From contig NZ_JFJZ01000003.1 in NCBI RefSeq assembly GCF_002115825.1, positions 186,001 to 250,000 on the forward strand: a stretch of DNA of 64,000 bases, written 5' to 3'. This stretch comes from Thalassospira sp. MCCC 1A01428 (GTDB lineage: Bacteria; Pseudomonadota; Alphaproteobacteria; Rhodospirillales; Thalassospiraceae). The position numbers were made by a program, and so were the translations under genes. Position 1 is the first letter of the stretch; each line of letters begins with the position of its first letter. A model generated the notes under the pieces. It was not told where the DNA came from. It saw nothing but the letters and a program-made list of their open reading frames with translations, and did not search any database. Positions 29,798-37,640 of the stretch are shown in pieces.

Positions 29798-30613
29798 ATG
29801 AAAACACGGTTGTTGCTGGTAGGCTGCGGAAAAATGGGTGGCGCCATGCTCGAAGGCTGGCTGGCACGCGGCCTGAACGCCGACAATGTATATGTGATCG
29901 AACAGGCCGACACTGCCGAAAACCTGGAAACCCGCCTGGGTATTCACGGCATCACCGACCTTGCCGACATGCCCGACAGTTTTATCCCCCAGGTGGTTTT
30001 ACTGGCCGTAAAGCCACAGGTCTTGCCCGACATTATTGACCTTTACAAACCACTGGTGCGCGCGGAAACGGTGTTTCTTTCGGTTGCAGCGGGCCGCACG
30101 ACCGCATTTTTCACCGAACACCTGGGCGAAACCGCCCGCATTGTGCGCGCCATGCCCAATACGCCCGCCTCTGTTTCACGCGGCATGACCGTGATGTTCC
30201 CCACCGACTATGTCAGTGCTGCCCAGCGCGACATGTGCGAAGTTTTATTGCAGGCTGTTGGTGAAGTATCCTGGATTAACGATGAAAACCTGATGGATGC
30301 GGTTACCGCCGTTTCCGGCAGCGGCCCGGCCTATGTTTTCCACATGGTTGAAGCCCTGGCACAGGCAGGCGTCACGGCCGGGCTGCCCGCTGAGCAGGCC
30401 ATGCTTCTGGCGCGGCAAACAGTTGTCGGCGCAGGATTTTTGCTTGATAGCAGCCCTGACACCGCCGAAACCCTGCGTAAAAACGTCACCAGCCCCGGTG
30501 GCACCACCGCAGCCGCCCTTGATGTATTGATGAACCCGGAAGACGGAATGCCCGCCCTGTTTGCCCGCGCCGTCGAGGCCGCCCGCAAACGGTCGGTCGA
30601 ACTGGCGGGGTAA
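29798..30613 (+). CDS. proC: Pyrroline-5-carboxylate reductase
   Basis: Last step of proline synthesis, reducing pyrroline-5-carboxylate with NAD(P)H. The 271-residue protein has the N-terminal Rossmann motif VGCGKMGGAM, LAVKPQVLPDI, MPNTPASV, and the C-terminal P5CR signature (AVSGSGPAYVF, then LRKNVTSPGGTTAAAL). The ATG at 29798 has CGGAG upstream; an in-frame extension to 29693 lacks family character. proB lies elsewhere in this window (59.8 kb), not in operon. Confidence 0.95.
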   Translation: MKTRLLLVGCGKMGGAMLEGWLARGLNADNVYVIEQADTAENLETRLGIHGITDLADMPDSFIPQVVLLAVKPQVLPDIIDLYKPLVRAETVFLSVAAGRTTAFFTEHLGETARIVRAMPNTPASVSRGMTVMFPTDYVSAAQRDMCEVLLQAVGEVSWINDENLMDAVTAVSGSGPAYVFHMVEALAQAGVTAGLPAEQAMLLARQTVVGAGFLLDSSPDTAETLRKNVTSPGGTTAAALDVLMNPEDGMPALFARAVEAARKRSVELAG

Positions 30614-30623
30614 CGCATTCATG

Positions 30624-30662
30624 TGCCGGGCGCGCCGCATCACGCGACGGCCCGGCATGTTT
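30624..30662 (+). terminator. Possible terminator after proC
   Basis: Stem TGCCGGGC/GCCCGGCA with a GC-rich internal part, followed by TGTTTC. The T-tract is poor. Confidence 0.4.
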
Positions 30663-30771
30663 CAATATATATGCCGCCCAACACGCCAGGGACCCAACAC
30701 TGCCCCGAAGCTGCTTTCTTTTTCTGATACGGGTTTCCCTGCCCGGCCTATCACAACAACAGGAGCCTTCG

Positions 30772-31503
30772 ATGCCCGCAAAAAAAGATCCGAAAACGAC
30801 CGTGATCACTGCAGCGCTCGCCCTTGCTGCCGAAAAAAGCTGGCATCAGGTAACCCTGATCGACATAGCCACCCGGGCGGACATGTCGTTGCATGACCTC
30901 TATCAGCATTTCAAAAATCGCAGCGATATCCTGCGCAGTTTTACCCGCCAGATTGATCAGCAGGTATTGGCCGACCTTGATACCGCCGATTTTGACCAAC
31001 CCCGACACGACCGCCTGATAGACGTCATCATGGCCCGGTTTGATGCCCTGGCCCCGCACAAGCCGGCACTGAAATCCATTTTACGGGCCGGTGGTGATTT
31101 GGGCCCGGCCGATGGCGCACGTGCAGCAAAAAGCATTTTTTCCTCAATGCGCTGGATGCTGGACGCAGCCGGCTTTGAAACCGGGGGCGTGCATGGCAGC
31201 TTGCGCGTGGCGGGTATGACGGCAATCTACGCCCGCTGTTTTCGCCAGTGGTTAACCGACGATACCCCCGATTATGGGCCAACAATGGCAATTCTTGACG
31301 GTAGCCTTATTCAGGCAGGAGGGTGGGACCAGCACCTGGGCAAGGGGCTTAACCGCCTTGCACGACTGGGAAACCGGACCTTTCAATGCTGCCCCAAAAC
31401 GGCCACAGATAGTACCGATGATGAAACTGATGGTGGTTCTGCCACCGCCACCCCAACGTCCCGGCCCGTTTCTGGCACCGGGGCTTCATCATCACCGGCC
31501 TGA
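30772..31503 (+). CDS. TetR-family transcriptional regulator
   Basis: A 243-residue regulator. The N-terminal TetR helix-turn-helix (about 8-55) has VTLIDIATRADMSLHDLYQHFKNR. The ligand domain contains FDALAPHKPALKSILRAGG, seen in a subgroup annotated TetR or COQ9-like in alphaproteobacteria. The C-terminal 45 residues are Ser/Thr/Pro-rich and probably disordered. AGGAG lies before the ATG. It sits upstream of the phasin gene with a 219-base gap; whether it regulates phasin is unknown. Confidence 0.85.
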   Translation: MPAKKDPKTTVITAALALAAEKSWHQVTLIDIATRADMSLHDLYQHFKNRSDILRSFTRQIDQQVLADLDTADFDQPRHDRLIDVIMARFDALAPHKPALKSILRAGGDLGPADGARAAKSIFSSMRWMLDAAGFETGGVHGSLRVAGMTAIYARCFRQWLTDDTPDYGPTMAILDGSLIQAGGWDQHLGKGLNRLARLGNRTFQCCPKTATDSTDDETDGGSATATPTSRPVSGTGASSSPA

Positions 31504-31599
31504 ATTTAACCATCCTGGTATCTGCATATGCCTTCCTTGGCAAAATGCGTCTTGCATCCTGTGGTTACAGCCTGACATAAAAATATAACCCAAGATTTT

Positions 31600-31675
31600 T
31601 TGTGCAGTGCAAAATAACCCTTGACCCGGACGCAGCATTCAGGCACATTGCAGTTGAAATTGTGCGGCGCACAAT
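31600..31675. promoter_or_regulatory. Pair of TGC-N3-GCA palindromes upstream of phasin
   Basis: Two related dyads: TTGTGC-agt-GCAAAA at 31600-31614 and a perfect ATTGTGC-ggc-GCACAAT at 31659-31675, with centres about 60 bases apart. The TGC-N3-GCA core resembles the dyads bound by the polyhydroxyalkanoate repressor PhaR before phasin genes. A TTGACC element at 31620-31625 between them could be the -35 hexamer. Confidence 0.55.
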
Positions 31676-31722
31676 AGCGCCTCATTAGATACCCGTCGCA
31701 TTGAAAAATGGAGTGCCACTCA

Positions 31723-32178
31723 ATGACCGCCGCAAAAAAAGCTACCAACCCGTTCTTCGACGTTGATTTCACCAAATTCGCCACCGACTTTAAAATGCCG
31801 GGCGTTGATATCAACGAAATGATGGCTTTTCAGCGCAAGAATATGGAAGCCCTGACCAAAGCAAACAAGATTGCTTTTGATGGCTTTCAGGCTGTTGCAC
31901 AGCGCCAGAGCGAAATCTTCAAGACCATGATGGAAAAAGCAACCACTCAGGGCAAAGATTTCTCGACCACTTCGGGCGAAACCCCGATGGCTGCTGCTGC
32001 CAAACAGACCGCTGCTGCGAAAACCGCTTATGAAGACGCGCTGGCAAATGCCAAGGAACTTTCAGGTATTGTAAGCAAATCCCAGGAAGAAGCTCTTGGT
32101 CTGCTGCAGACTCGCTTCACCGAGTCGCTTGACGAATTGAAAGTTGCGATCGAAAAAACCGAAACCGCAGCGAAATAA
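31723..32178 (+). CDS. Phasin family protein
   Basis: Polyhydroxyalkanoate granule-associated phasin of the phasin_2 type, 151 residues. It coats storage granules and limits their size. The sequence is Ala/Lys-rich and largely helical, with KNMEALTKANKIAFDGFQAVAQRQSEIF, a classic phasin stretch, and a second amphipathic helix near the C-terminus (ALGLLQTRFTESLDELKVAI). The ATG at 31723 has GGAG upstream. Followed by a strong terminator, so monocistronic. Confidence 0.92.
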   Translation: MTAAKKATNPFFDVDFTKFATDFKMPGVDINEMMAFQRKNMEALTKANKIAFDGFQAVAQRQSEIFKTMMEKATTQGKDFSTTSGETPMAAAAKQTAAAKTAYEDALANAKELSGIVSKSQEEALGLLQTRFTESLDELKVAIEKTETAAK

Positions 32179-32208
32179 GTTTCTGATAACTTCCCGTTAT
32201 CAAACTTC

Positions 32209-32240
32209 CGGCAGGGCCTTCTTGGCCCTGCCGTTTTTCT
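32209..32240 (+). terminator. Rho-independent terminator after phasin
   Basis: Ten-base stem CGGCAGGGCC/GGCCCTGCCG with TTCTT loop, followed by TTTTTCTTT. Confidence 0.93.
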
Positions 32241-32470
32241 TTGCGCCCCCCAAACTGACCTTCACAAATTGCCGGGGCACGTCATTGCCTGCTGCATTCC
32301 TTGTGCATCAAACTTGCCGCACCTCTCCTTTGTGCGGCCATCGTCAAAACCAGCCCCATTCCGGCCTACACTATTTTGCCCAAACTCCTGTTTTAAGCTC
32401 GGCGGTCGTCTCCGCTTTGCGCGGTGCCTGGGATCACGCTATTTTGCCAGCACAGTAAATGGAGGTCCGT

Positions 32471-32815
32471 ATGAGCGAAATCAGTTTTGATGATTTTCTG
32501 AAAGTAGATATTCGGGTTGGCACAGTCATTGATGCCCGGTCTTTTCCCGAAGCCCGCCGCCCGGCCCTTAAATTGTGGGTCGATTTTGGCGAAACAATCG
32601 GGGTTAAGAAAACATCAGCCCAAATCACCAAATATTACACACCGGAAAAACTGATCGGTCTTCAGGTGGCCGGGGTCGTCAACTTCCCGCCCCGTCAAAT
32701 TGGCCCATTCATGTCGGAATTTTTATGCCTGGGTTTTGCCGATGGCACCGAAGATAACGGCATTGTTCTTGTTCGTCCGGACCAGAAAGTTCCCAATGGC
32801 GAACGCCTTTGTTAA
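32471..32815 (+). CDS. csaA: tRNA-binding domain protein, CsaA-type chaperone
   Basis: Single OB-fold tRNA-binding domain of 114 residues, family CsaA/TRBP111, proposed to act as an export-related chaperone or tRNA-binding protein. Motifs: DFLKVDIRVGTVIDARSFPEA, ALKLWVDFG, the KTSAQITKYYTPEKL stretch, and VVNFPPRQIGPFMSEFLCLGF. A GGAGG site at 32461-32465 dictates the ATG at 32471. It stands alone between two terminators. Confidence 0.92.
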   Translation: MSEISFDDFLKVDIRVGTVIDARSFPEARRPALKLWVDFGETIGVKKTSAQITKYYTPEKLIGLQVAGVVNFPPRQIGPFMSEFLCLGFADGTEDNGIVLVRPDQKVPNGERLC

Positions 32816-32822
32816 TCGCAAG

Positions 32823-32864
32823 GCAGGCTGAAACAGGGTAAATCCCGTTTCAGCCTGCTTTCTT
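32823..32864 (+). terminator. Hairpin terminator between csaA and the chemoreceptor gene
   Basis: Perfect 12-bp stem GCAGGCTGAAAC/GTTTCAGCCTGC with a further GGG/CCC inside, followed on the plus strand by TTTCTT. The genes are convergent. Confidence 0.8.
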
Positions 32865-32891
32865 GCGATTCTAATTGCGACACGACAATAG

Positions 32892-34382
32892 CTAGCGAGC
32901 AAGGATCATCGCAGCTTCCCGTGTGCGGCCAACCGCCCCGGCCACCATTGTCGAGGCATATTTGATCTCGTTAAGGGTACCTGAAAAACTTTCAACCGAA
33001 ACAGCCATTGCCTGCATATTGATCGACACTTCGCTGGTGACAGCACTTTGTTCTTCTACCGCCGATGAAATACTGGTTACGTTATTTACAACGCCTTCCA
33101 CGTCCCCGCGAATAGAGCCCAAAACATGGCTAACCTCGCCGGCAATCGCCTGAACCCCTTCGATTTCAGCCGAAATCTGCTCGGTCGCCCGCGCTGCCTG
33201 ATTGGCAAGGTTCTTGACCTCGGTCGCAACCACGGCAAACCCCTTGCCAGCCTCGCCCGCCCGGGCAGATTCGATCGTGGCATTCAACGCCAACAGATTG
33301 ATCTGGCTGGCTATGTTCTGAATAACCTCGACAATATTCCCCATCGATGACACCACCGAATTCATTTTTTCCGTCGAGGAATTTGCCTGAACCGCCTTGT
33401 CAAAAACATGGTCGGTCGAACTGCGCGCCGCAGCCATGCTTCGTGAAATCTCGTTAATAGATGCCAGCAACTCTTCGGCACTGGCAGCAACAGCCTGAAC
33501 ATTGGCCGATGTTTCTTGCGACGTTAACGAGGCAAAGCCGGAACGTTCGTCAAGCTGGTCCAAACTTTCGTCAATCTCGGCAAAATTGGTATCAATCATC
33601 GCCTTCAGGTCAATCAGAAGGCGCACCTGATTTGTAACATCGGTCGCATATTTCACCACTTTGCAAGGAGTGCCATCGACATCAAAAATCGGGTTATAGG
33701 ATGCCTGGATCCAGACTTCGTCACCATTTTTTGCGATCCGTTTAAACTGCCTGGCAACAAAATTTCCCCGCGCCAGCTCGTCCCAGAATTCTTTGTATTC
33801 TGCGCTGTTCGCATAGCCACGTTCAACAAACATCCGGTGATGTTTTCCTTTTACCTCGGCCAGCGAGTACCCCAGAACGGACAAAAAATTGTCATTGGCG
33901 TCCAGAATATTGCCCTTAAGGTCAAATTCAATCACCGCCTGGCTGCGACTAATGGCGTTTATCTTGCCATCCTGATCGGCAAGGTGTTCCTGTCGCGCGG
34001 TGATATCTGTGGCAAGTTTAACAACTTTCACAACTTTGCCTGTGCGATCAAAAACAGGGTTATATGTCGCCTCGATCCATACCCGTCGCCCATCTTTGGT
34101 CTGACGGGGAAAGGCTGCCTGCTGAAACTCGCCAGCGCGCAAATCAACCCAGAACTGTTTATAATCCGGCGACTTAACAATTTTTTCCGCAACAAACATC
34201 GAATGGTGTTTGCTCTGAATTTCTTCAAGGTTATAGCCCATCAATCCCAGAAACTTGTCATTCGCCCGAAGAATCCTTCCTTCGGGATCAAACTCGATCA
34301 CCGCCAAAGACCTCTCAAGGGCATTCATCGTTTCCACGGCCAAACTGCTTTTATCAGATGAGAAGAAATTAAAGTAAGACAT
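32892..34382 (-). CDS. Soluble methyl-accepting chemotaxis protein with two PAS domains (BdlA-like)
   Basis: A 496-residue receptor with tandem PAS domains and no transmembrane segment. PAS1 (about 20-125) and PAS2 (about 145-245) each carry [20 protein letters not shown]- or [20 protein letters not shown]-type cores and the KHHSMFV/KHHRMFV motif, showing an internal duplication. The signalling domain (about 270-496) has the conserved tip [29 protein letters not shown] without membrane anchor is the architecture of Pseudomonas BdlA and of cytoplasmic redox or aerotaxis receptors. Start at 34382 with GGATC upstream. No che genes are nearby. Confidence 0.9.
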   Translation of the reverse strand: MSYFNFFSSDKSSLAVETMNALERSLAVIEFDPEGRILRANDKFLGLMGYNLEEIQSKHHSMFVAEKIVKSPDYKQFWVDLRAGEFQQAAFPRQTKDGRRVWIEATYNPVFDRTGKVVKVVKLATDITARQEHLADQDGKINAISRSQAVIEFDLKGNILDANDNFLSVLGYSLAEVKGKHHRMFVERGYANSAEYKEFWDELARGNFVARQFKRIAKNGDEVWIQASYNPIFDVDGTPCKVVKYATDVTNQVRLLIDLKAMIDTNFAEIDESLDQLDERSGFASLTSQETSANVQAVAASAEELLASINEISRSMAAARSSTDHVFDKAVQANSSTEKMNSVVSSMGNIVEVIQNIASQINLLALNATIESARAGEAGKGFAVVATEVKNLANQAARATEQISAEIEGVQAIAGEVSHVLGSIRGDVEGVVNNVTSISSAVEEQSAVTSEVSINMQAMAVSVESFSGTLNEIKYASTMVAGAVGRTREAAMILAR

Positions 34383-34598
34383 GATGATCCAATCAATTGT
34401 CTTGCCAGACTTTCGATCCTGTTCGCATCTGGCGATTGCGCCTGAAAACAAACTAATACGTTCGTATATTACACCATACCCCCATATAGGGATAAGAAAT
34501 AAAAACAGGCATCAAAAATTGCGCGTGAAATAATATTTATATTTCAAATACTTATACAAAATCACTCATGTCCTACTCGCCAAAACCCTTACAATAGA

Positions 34599-34640
34599 AA
34601 AAGGGCATCGTCCCAAAACGATGCCCTTTTATATTTTTTC
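34599..34640. terminator. Bidirectional terminator downstream of fpr
   Basis: Perfect 12-bp stem AAAAGGGCATCG/CGATGCCCTTTT with 8-base loop; TTTTT-type tract on the minus strand and TTTTATATTTTTTC on the plus strand. Confidence 0.85.
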
Positions 34641-34662
34641 GACAGGAGTCAGATTTACCGCG

Positions 34663-35439
34663 TTATTTCTCGACAAAAGCCTTTTCAATAACAAAATGAC
34701 CCGGCTCGTTCATATTGCCTTCCTTCCCGCCCCACTCAAGCAGCATCGCACGGGTATCGGCAATCATTTCGGGATTACCGCAAAGCATGAAACGGTCATT
34801 TTCCAGGGTCGGTTTTTCCATCCCCAGATCTTCATAAATCTTGCCCGATGCCATCAGTTCGGTAATCCGGCCCTGATGGGTAAATTCTTCGCGGGTTACC
34901 GTCGGGTAATACAACAGCTTTTGCTGCACTTCCTCGCCGAAAAACTCGTTATGGGGCAATTCATTATGAATGAATTCCTGATAGGCCAGTTCGCGCACTT
35001 CACGGCAGCCATGAACAAGAATAACTTTTTCATAACGTTCATAGGTTTCATAATCGCGAATGACGCTCATGAACGGGGCAAGTCCGGTCCCGGTTGAAAG
35101 CAGCCACAGGTTTTTACCCGGCAACAAATTGTCGTGGATAAGCGTCCCGGTCGGCTTGCGCCCGACCAGAATTTTGTCCCCAACCTTGATATGTTGCAAA
35201 CGCGAGGTCAAAGGACCGTTCGGAACCTTGATCGAAAAGAATTCCAGCTCTTCATCATAATTGGCACTGACCATCGAATAGGCGCGCAACAGCGGCTTGC
35301 CTTCGACTTCGAGTCCAATCATGGCGAACTGACCATTCAGAAACCGGAAGCCCGGATCCCGCGTGGTTTTAAATGTGAACAGGGTGTCCGTCCAGTGATG
35401 GACGTAAGTGACGGTTTCTTCGTTAAAATTGCTAGCCAT
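34663..35439 (-). CDS. fpr: Ferredoxin--NADP+ reductase (bacterial subclass I)
   Basis: FAD-dependent reductase of 258 residues exchanging electrons between NADPH and ferredoxin or flavodoxin; homologues in Pseudomonas and Azotobacter respond to oxidative stress and feed iron-sulfur or heme pathways. Motifs: FAD-binding RAYSMVSANYDEELEFFSIKV, NADP-binding STGTGLAPFMSVIRD, the HGCREVRELAYQ stretch, and the C-terminal Val-Glu-Lys typical of subclass I enzymes. Length matches. It is read alone into a strong terminator. Confidence 0.94.
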   Translation of the reverse strand: MASNFNEETVTYVHHWTDTLFTFKTTRDPGFRFLNGQFAMIGLEVEGKPLLRAYSMVSANYDEELEFFSIKVPNGPLTSRLQHIKVGDKILVGRKPTGTLIHDNLLPGKNLWLLSTGTGLAPFMSVIRDYETYERYEKVILVHGCREVRELAYQEFIHNELPHNEFFGEEVQQKLLYYPTVTREEFTHQGRITELMASGKIYEDLGMEKPTLENDRFMLCGNPEMIADTRAMLLEWGGKEGNMNEPGHFVIEKAFVEK

Positions 35440-35750
35440 AGTGCTGGATCAATCCGTTTCGACAGAAGCTTTCAATCAGACCGTGGCGGGAAAGAAATTC
35501 ACGGTTCCCGGCACAGTATGGATGCCAAGTTGCGGCGATTTAACATCAATCTGCCGTATATCGCAAGAAAACATTCAAGTTCTGTGTATTTTTATCAAAT
35601 TCAACTTTGATCTATATCAAATTTGTGTAAAATATTGTCTGACAATATTGCTATCCATATCAACCAAACCTGCACTGCAATATGTAACCCACCCCGCCCA
35701 AAGGCAAGCCAAACACCGCTTTGGGGACCAGCAAAACCGGAAAAACACCC
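35440..35750. other. fpr/GntR divergent intergenic region
   Basis: No gene apart from possible leader. It is AT-rich from about 35560 to 35660 and holds a perfect palindrome at 35631-35649 (listed separately). Confidence 0.4.
35631..35649. promoter_or_regulatory. Palindrome AATATTGTC-T-GACAATATT, candidate GntR operator
   Basis: Perfect 9-1-9 dyad about 100 bases upstream of the GntR gene. Its 11-base core TTGTCTGACAA recurs exactly at 36664-36674 upstream of the nitroreductase gene. GntR/FCD regulators typically bind short dyads of this sort and repress themselves. Confidence 0.6.
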
Positions 35751-36416
35751 ATGCCCGTGCAGAACAACGCCCCTGCGGTACAACAAGTATGCCATGCCAT
35801 TACCCGGGCCATTCGGGACGGGCGACTGGCCCCCGGACAACGCCTGACAGAGGCCGAATTTACCCAAAAGCTGTCTGTAAGTCGCCCCACCGTACGCGAG
35901 GCCTTTCGCCAGTTATGCAGTGACGGATTGCTTCTGTCCGAACCCCATCGTGGTGTGAGTGTACGGCAACTGACCCGGCGTGAACTTGATGATCTGTTCG
36001 TTATTCGCGCCACGCTGGAGGCACTGGCAGTCCGTCTGGCCGCCCCTGCCCTGCAATCGGCCCCGGCAGAGCTGATCCGCATTCAGGACGCCCTGGACCA
36101 GGCACAGCGCACCGCCGACCTTACAGAGATGTCGCGTCATAATCTCGCATTCCACCAGCTATTTGCTGAAACCAGCGGCAACACCCTGTTGCAATCGCTG
36201 CTGCATCGTCTGACCAATTCCGTATACTGGTTGCAATTTCGGGTGCTGGTTGCCGATGACAAAGTATTGCACAGCAATAGCCAGCATCAGGAAATTACCG
36301 CCGCGATCCTTGCGGGGAACGCCAAAACAGCAGCGGACATCATGGCAGCCCATATCGACCAGACCCGCCTTTTGGTTCAATCGCTCGACGATTTCTATTT
36401 CGCCCCGCCGTTATAA
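35751..36416 (+). CDS. GntR-family regulator with FCD domain
   Basis: FadR-subfamily regulator of 221 residues. Winged helix at about 5-75: HAITRAIRDGRLAPGQRLTEAE, then VSRPTVREAFRQLCSDGLL. The helical FCD effector domain (about 85-215) keeps putative metal-ligand histidines in RHNLAFHQ, SQHQEI and AAHIDQT. The ATG at 35751 is chosen over an in-frame TTG at 35721; no strong ribosome-binding site is seen for either. It probably regulates itself and the downstream nitroreductase through TTGTCTGACAA. Confidence 0.88.
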   Translation: MPVQNNAPAVQQVCHAITRAIRDGRLAPGQRLTEAEFTQKLSVSRPTVREAFRQLCSDGLLLSEPHRGVSVRQLTRRELDDLFVIRATLEALAVRLAAPALQSAPAELIRIQDALDQAQRTADLTEMSRHNLAFHQLFAETSGNTLLQSLLHRLTNSVYWLQFRVLVADDKVLHSNSQHQEITAAILAGNAKTAADIMAAHIDQTRLLVQSLDDFYFAPPL

Positions 36417-36649
36417 GGCCCCAGCCCGACCAACACCTGCTGCCCCGATATTCACAGACGATAGCAGTTCCTGAAACAGCAGCAATTAGCAGAGGGAGCC
36501 AAAGCCTGTGCGCCAGCCCGGCAAACCCTTGCCGGACGCCAAAGGCGTTATACCGGCCATAGTGCCATTTATGCGCCACCTGATGATTTCCCCATCGCGA
36601 TAACAATTGCCAGAATTACCATTGCAACAGAACTAATTGCATGTCGCAT

Positions 36650-36701
36650 CAAACCCTGTAAAATTGTCTGACAAAATTAACTGACAATTTTACAGGGTTT
36701 G
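36650..36701. promoter_or_regulatory. Perfect 19-bp inverted repeat at the nitroreductase start
   Basis: Arms CAAACCCTGTAAAATTGTC (36650-36668) and its exact complement (36683-36701), separated by 14 bases. The right arm contains the probable AGGG ribosome-binding site and ends two bases before the ATG. The left arm overlaps a possible -10 (TAAAAT, 36659-36664, with TTGCAT 16 bases upstream). The TTGTCTGACAA core lies across the left arm and spacer. It could be a compound GntR operator or, if transcription starts further upstream, a hairpin hiding the ribosome-binding site. Confidence 0.65.
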
Positions 36702-36703
36702 TT

Positions 36704-37396
36704 ATGTCTGCGTCCGCACCGATCACTGCCTATCGCCCCATTCCCCTACCCGATTATCAGGAAAAACCTTTGGATCAGATGCGGGCCGATGCGCACGCCT
36801 TTTACGACGACATCCGCACCCGTCACACCATTCGCGAATTTTCCGACCGGCCAGTACCGCGTGATATCATTGAAACCTGCCTGCGGGCTGCGGGCACGGC
36901 CCCCAGCGGGGCCAACCATCAGCCGTGGCATTTTTCGGTTATTGGCAATGCCGACATGAAACGTAAAATTCGCCACGCCGCCGAAGAAGAAGAACGGGCC
37001 TTTTATGCCGGGCGCGCCGGGGACGAATGGATACAGGCGCTGGCCCCCTTGGGCACGGATGACAGCAAACCGTTTCTGGAAGTTGCCCCGTGGCTGATTT
37101 GCATTTTTGGTGAACGCAAAAGCAAATCAGCCGATGGCGAAATACGTAAGAACTATTACGTTCCCGAATCCGTCTCCATCGCGACCGGCTTTCTGATCGC
37201 CGCCCTGCATCGCGCCGGTCTTGCCACCCTGACCCACACCCCGAACCCGATGAGCTTCCTAAGCGAGATTTGCGGCCGCCCGGCACATGATAAACCCTAT
37301 ATCCTGCTGGTCACCGGGTACCCGGCGGCAAATGCAACAATTCCCGAACATGCCACATTCAAACGGGATCTGGACGATATTGCGACATTCTTTTGA
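36704..37396 (+). CDS. Nitroreductase-family flavoprotein, iodotyrosine deiodinase (IYD) type
   Basis: FMN-dependent reductase of 230 residues whose closest recognisable relatives are iodotyrosine deiodinases. FMN motifs: [15 protein letters not shown] (39-53) and [16 protein letters not shown] (62-77). By ungapped comparison recalled from human IYD, the lid residues that clamp the halotyrosine zwitterion (Glu157, Tyr161, Lys182) correspond to Glu97, Tyr101 and Lys122. The C-terminal [17 protein letters not shown] also fits IYD. Likely reductive dehalogenation of halotyrosines or reduction of a similar phenol; substrate not proven. It follows the GntR gene. Confidence 0.85.
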   Translation: MSASAPITAYRPIPLPDYQEKPLDQMRADAHAFYDDIRTRHTIREFSDRPVPRDIIETCLRAAGTAPSGANHQPWHFSVIGNADMKRKIRHAAEEEERAFYAGRAGDEWIQALAPLGTDDSKPFLEVAPWLICIFGERKSKSADGEIRKNYYVPESVSIATGFLIAALHRAGLATLTHTPNPMSFLSEICGRPAHDKPYILLVTGYPAANATIPEHATFKRDLDDIATFF

Positions 37397-37540
37397 TGCT
37401 GCAAAAACTCGTTTCAAACTGCACCGGCCAAAACCGGCCCGCAAAACACCGGATGGATGGGCGGACGGGCATTTTAAAAGCCCGTGCTTTCCCCAATAAA
37501 CCGTTCGCATAGAACTGAAGATATCAAGCAGATTTCAATA

Positions 37541-37572
37541 AAAAGGCACGATCCGCTAACGGATCGTGCCTT
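37541..37572. terminator. Bidirectional terminator downstream of the histidine kinase gene
   Basis: Perfect 13-bp stem AAGGCACGATCCG/CGGATCGTGCCTT with a 4-base loop; the minus strand continues TTTTT. It serves the kinase gene and perhaps the nitroreductase gene. Confidence 0.88.
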
Positions 37573-37640
37573 CTATATTCTGCTTGATACCTATGGGGGA
37601 TCAACAAAACCACCCCAAAAGCTGCAAGGCCCGTTATCAA

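Noticed and set aside
30772-31503. TetR-type gene as the ubiquinone-synthesis protein COQ9
   Set aside because: The N-terminal helix-turn-helix is well preserved and the lipid-binding COQ9 signature is not evident, so a TetR call is safer.
31620-31648. TTGACC element as a full phasin promoter
   Set aside because: No good -10 hexamer follows at 16-18 bases, so only the dyads were annotated.
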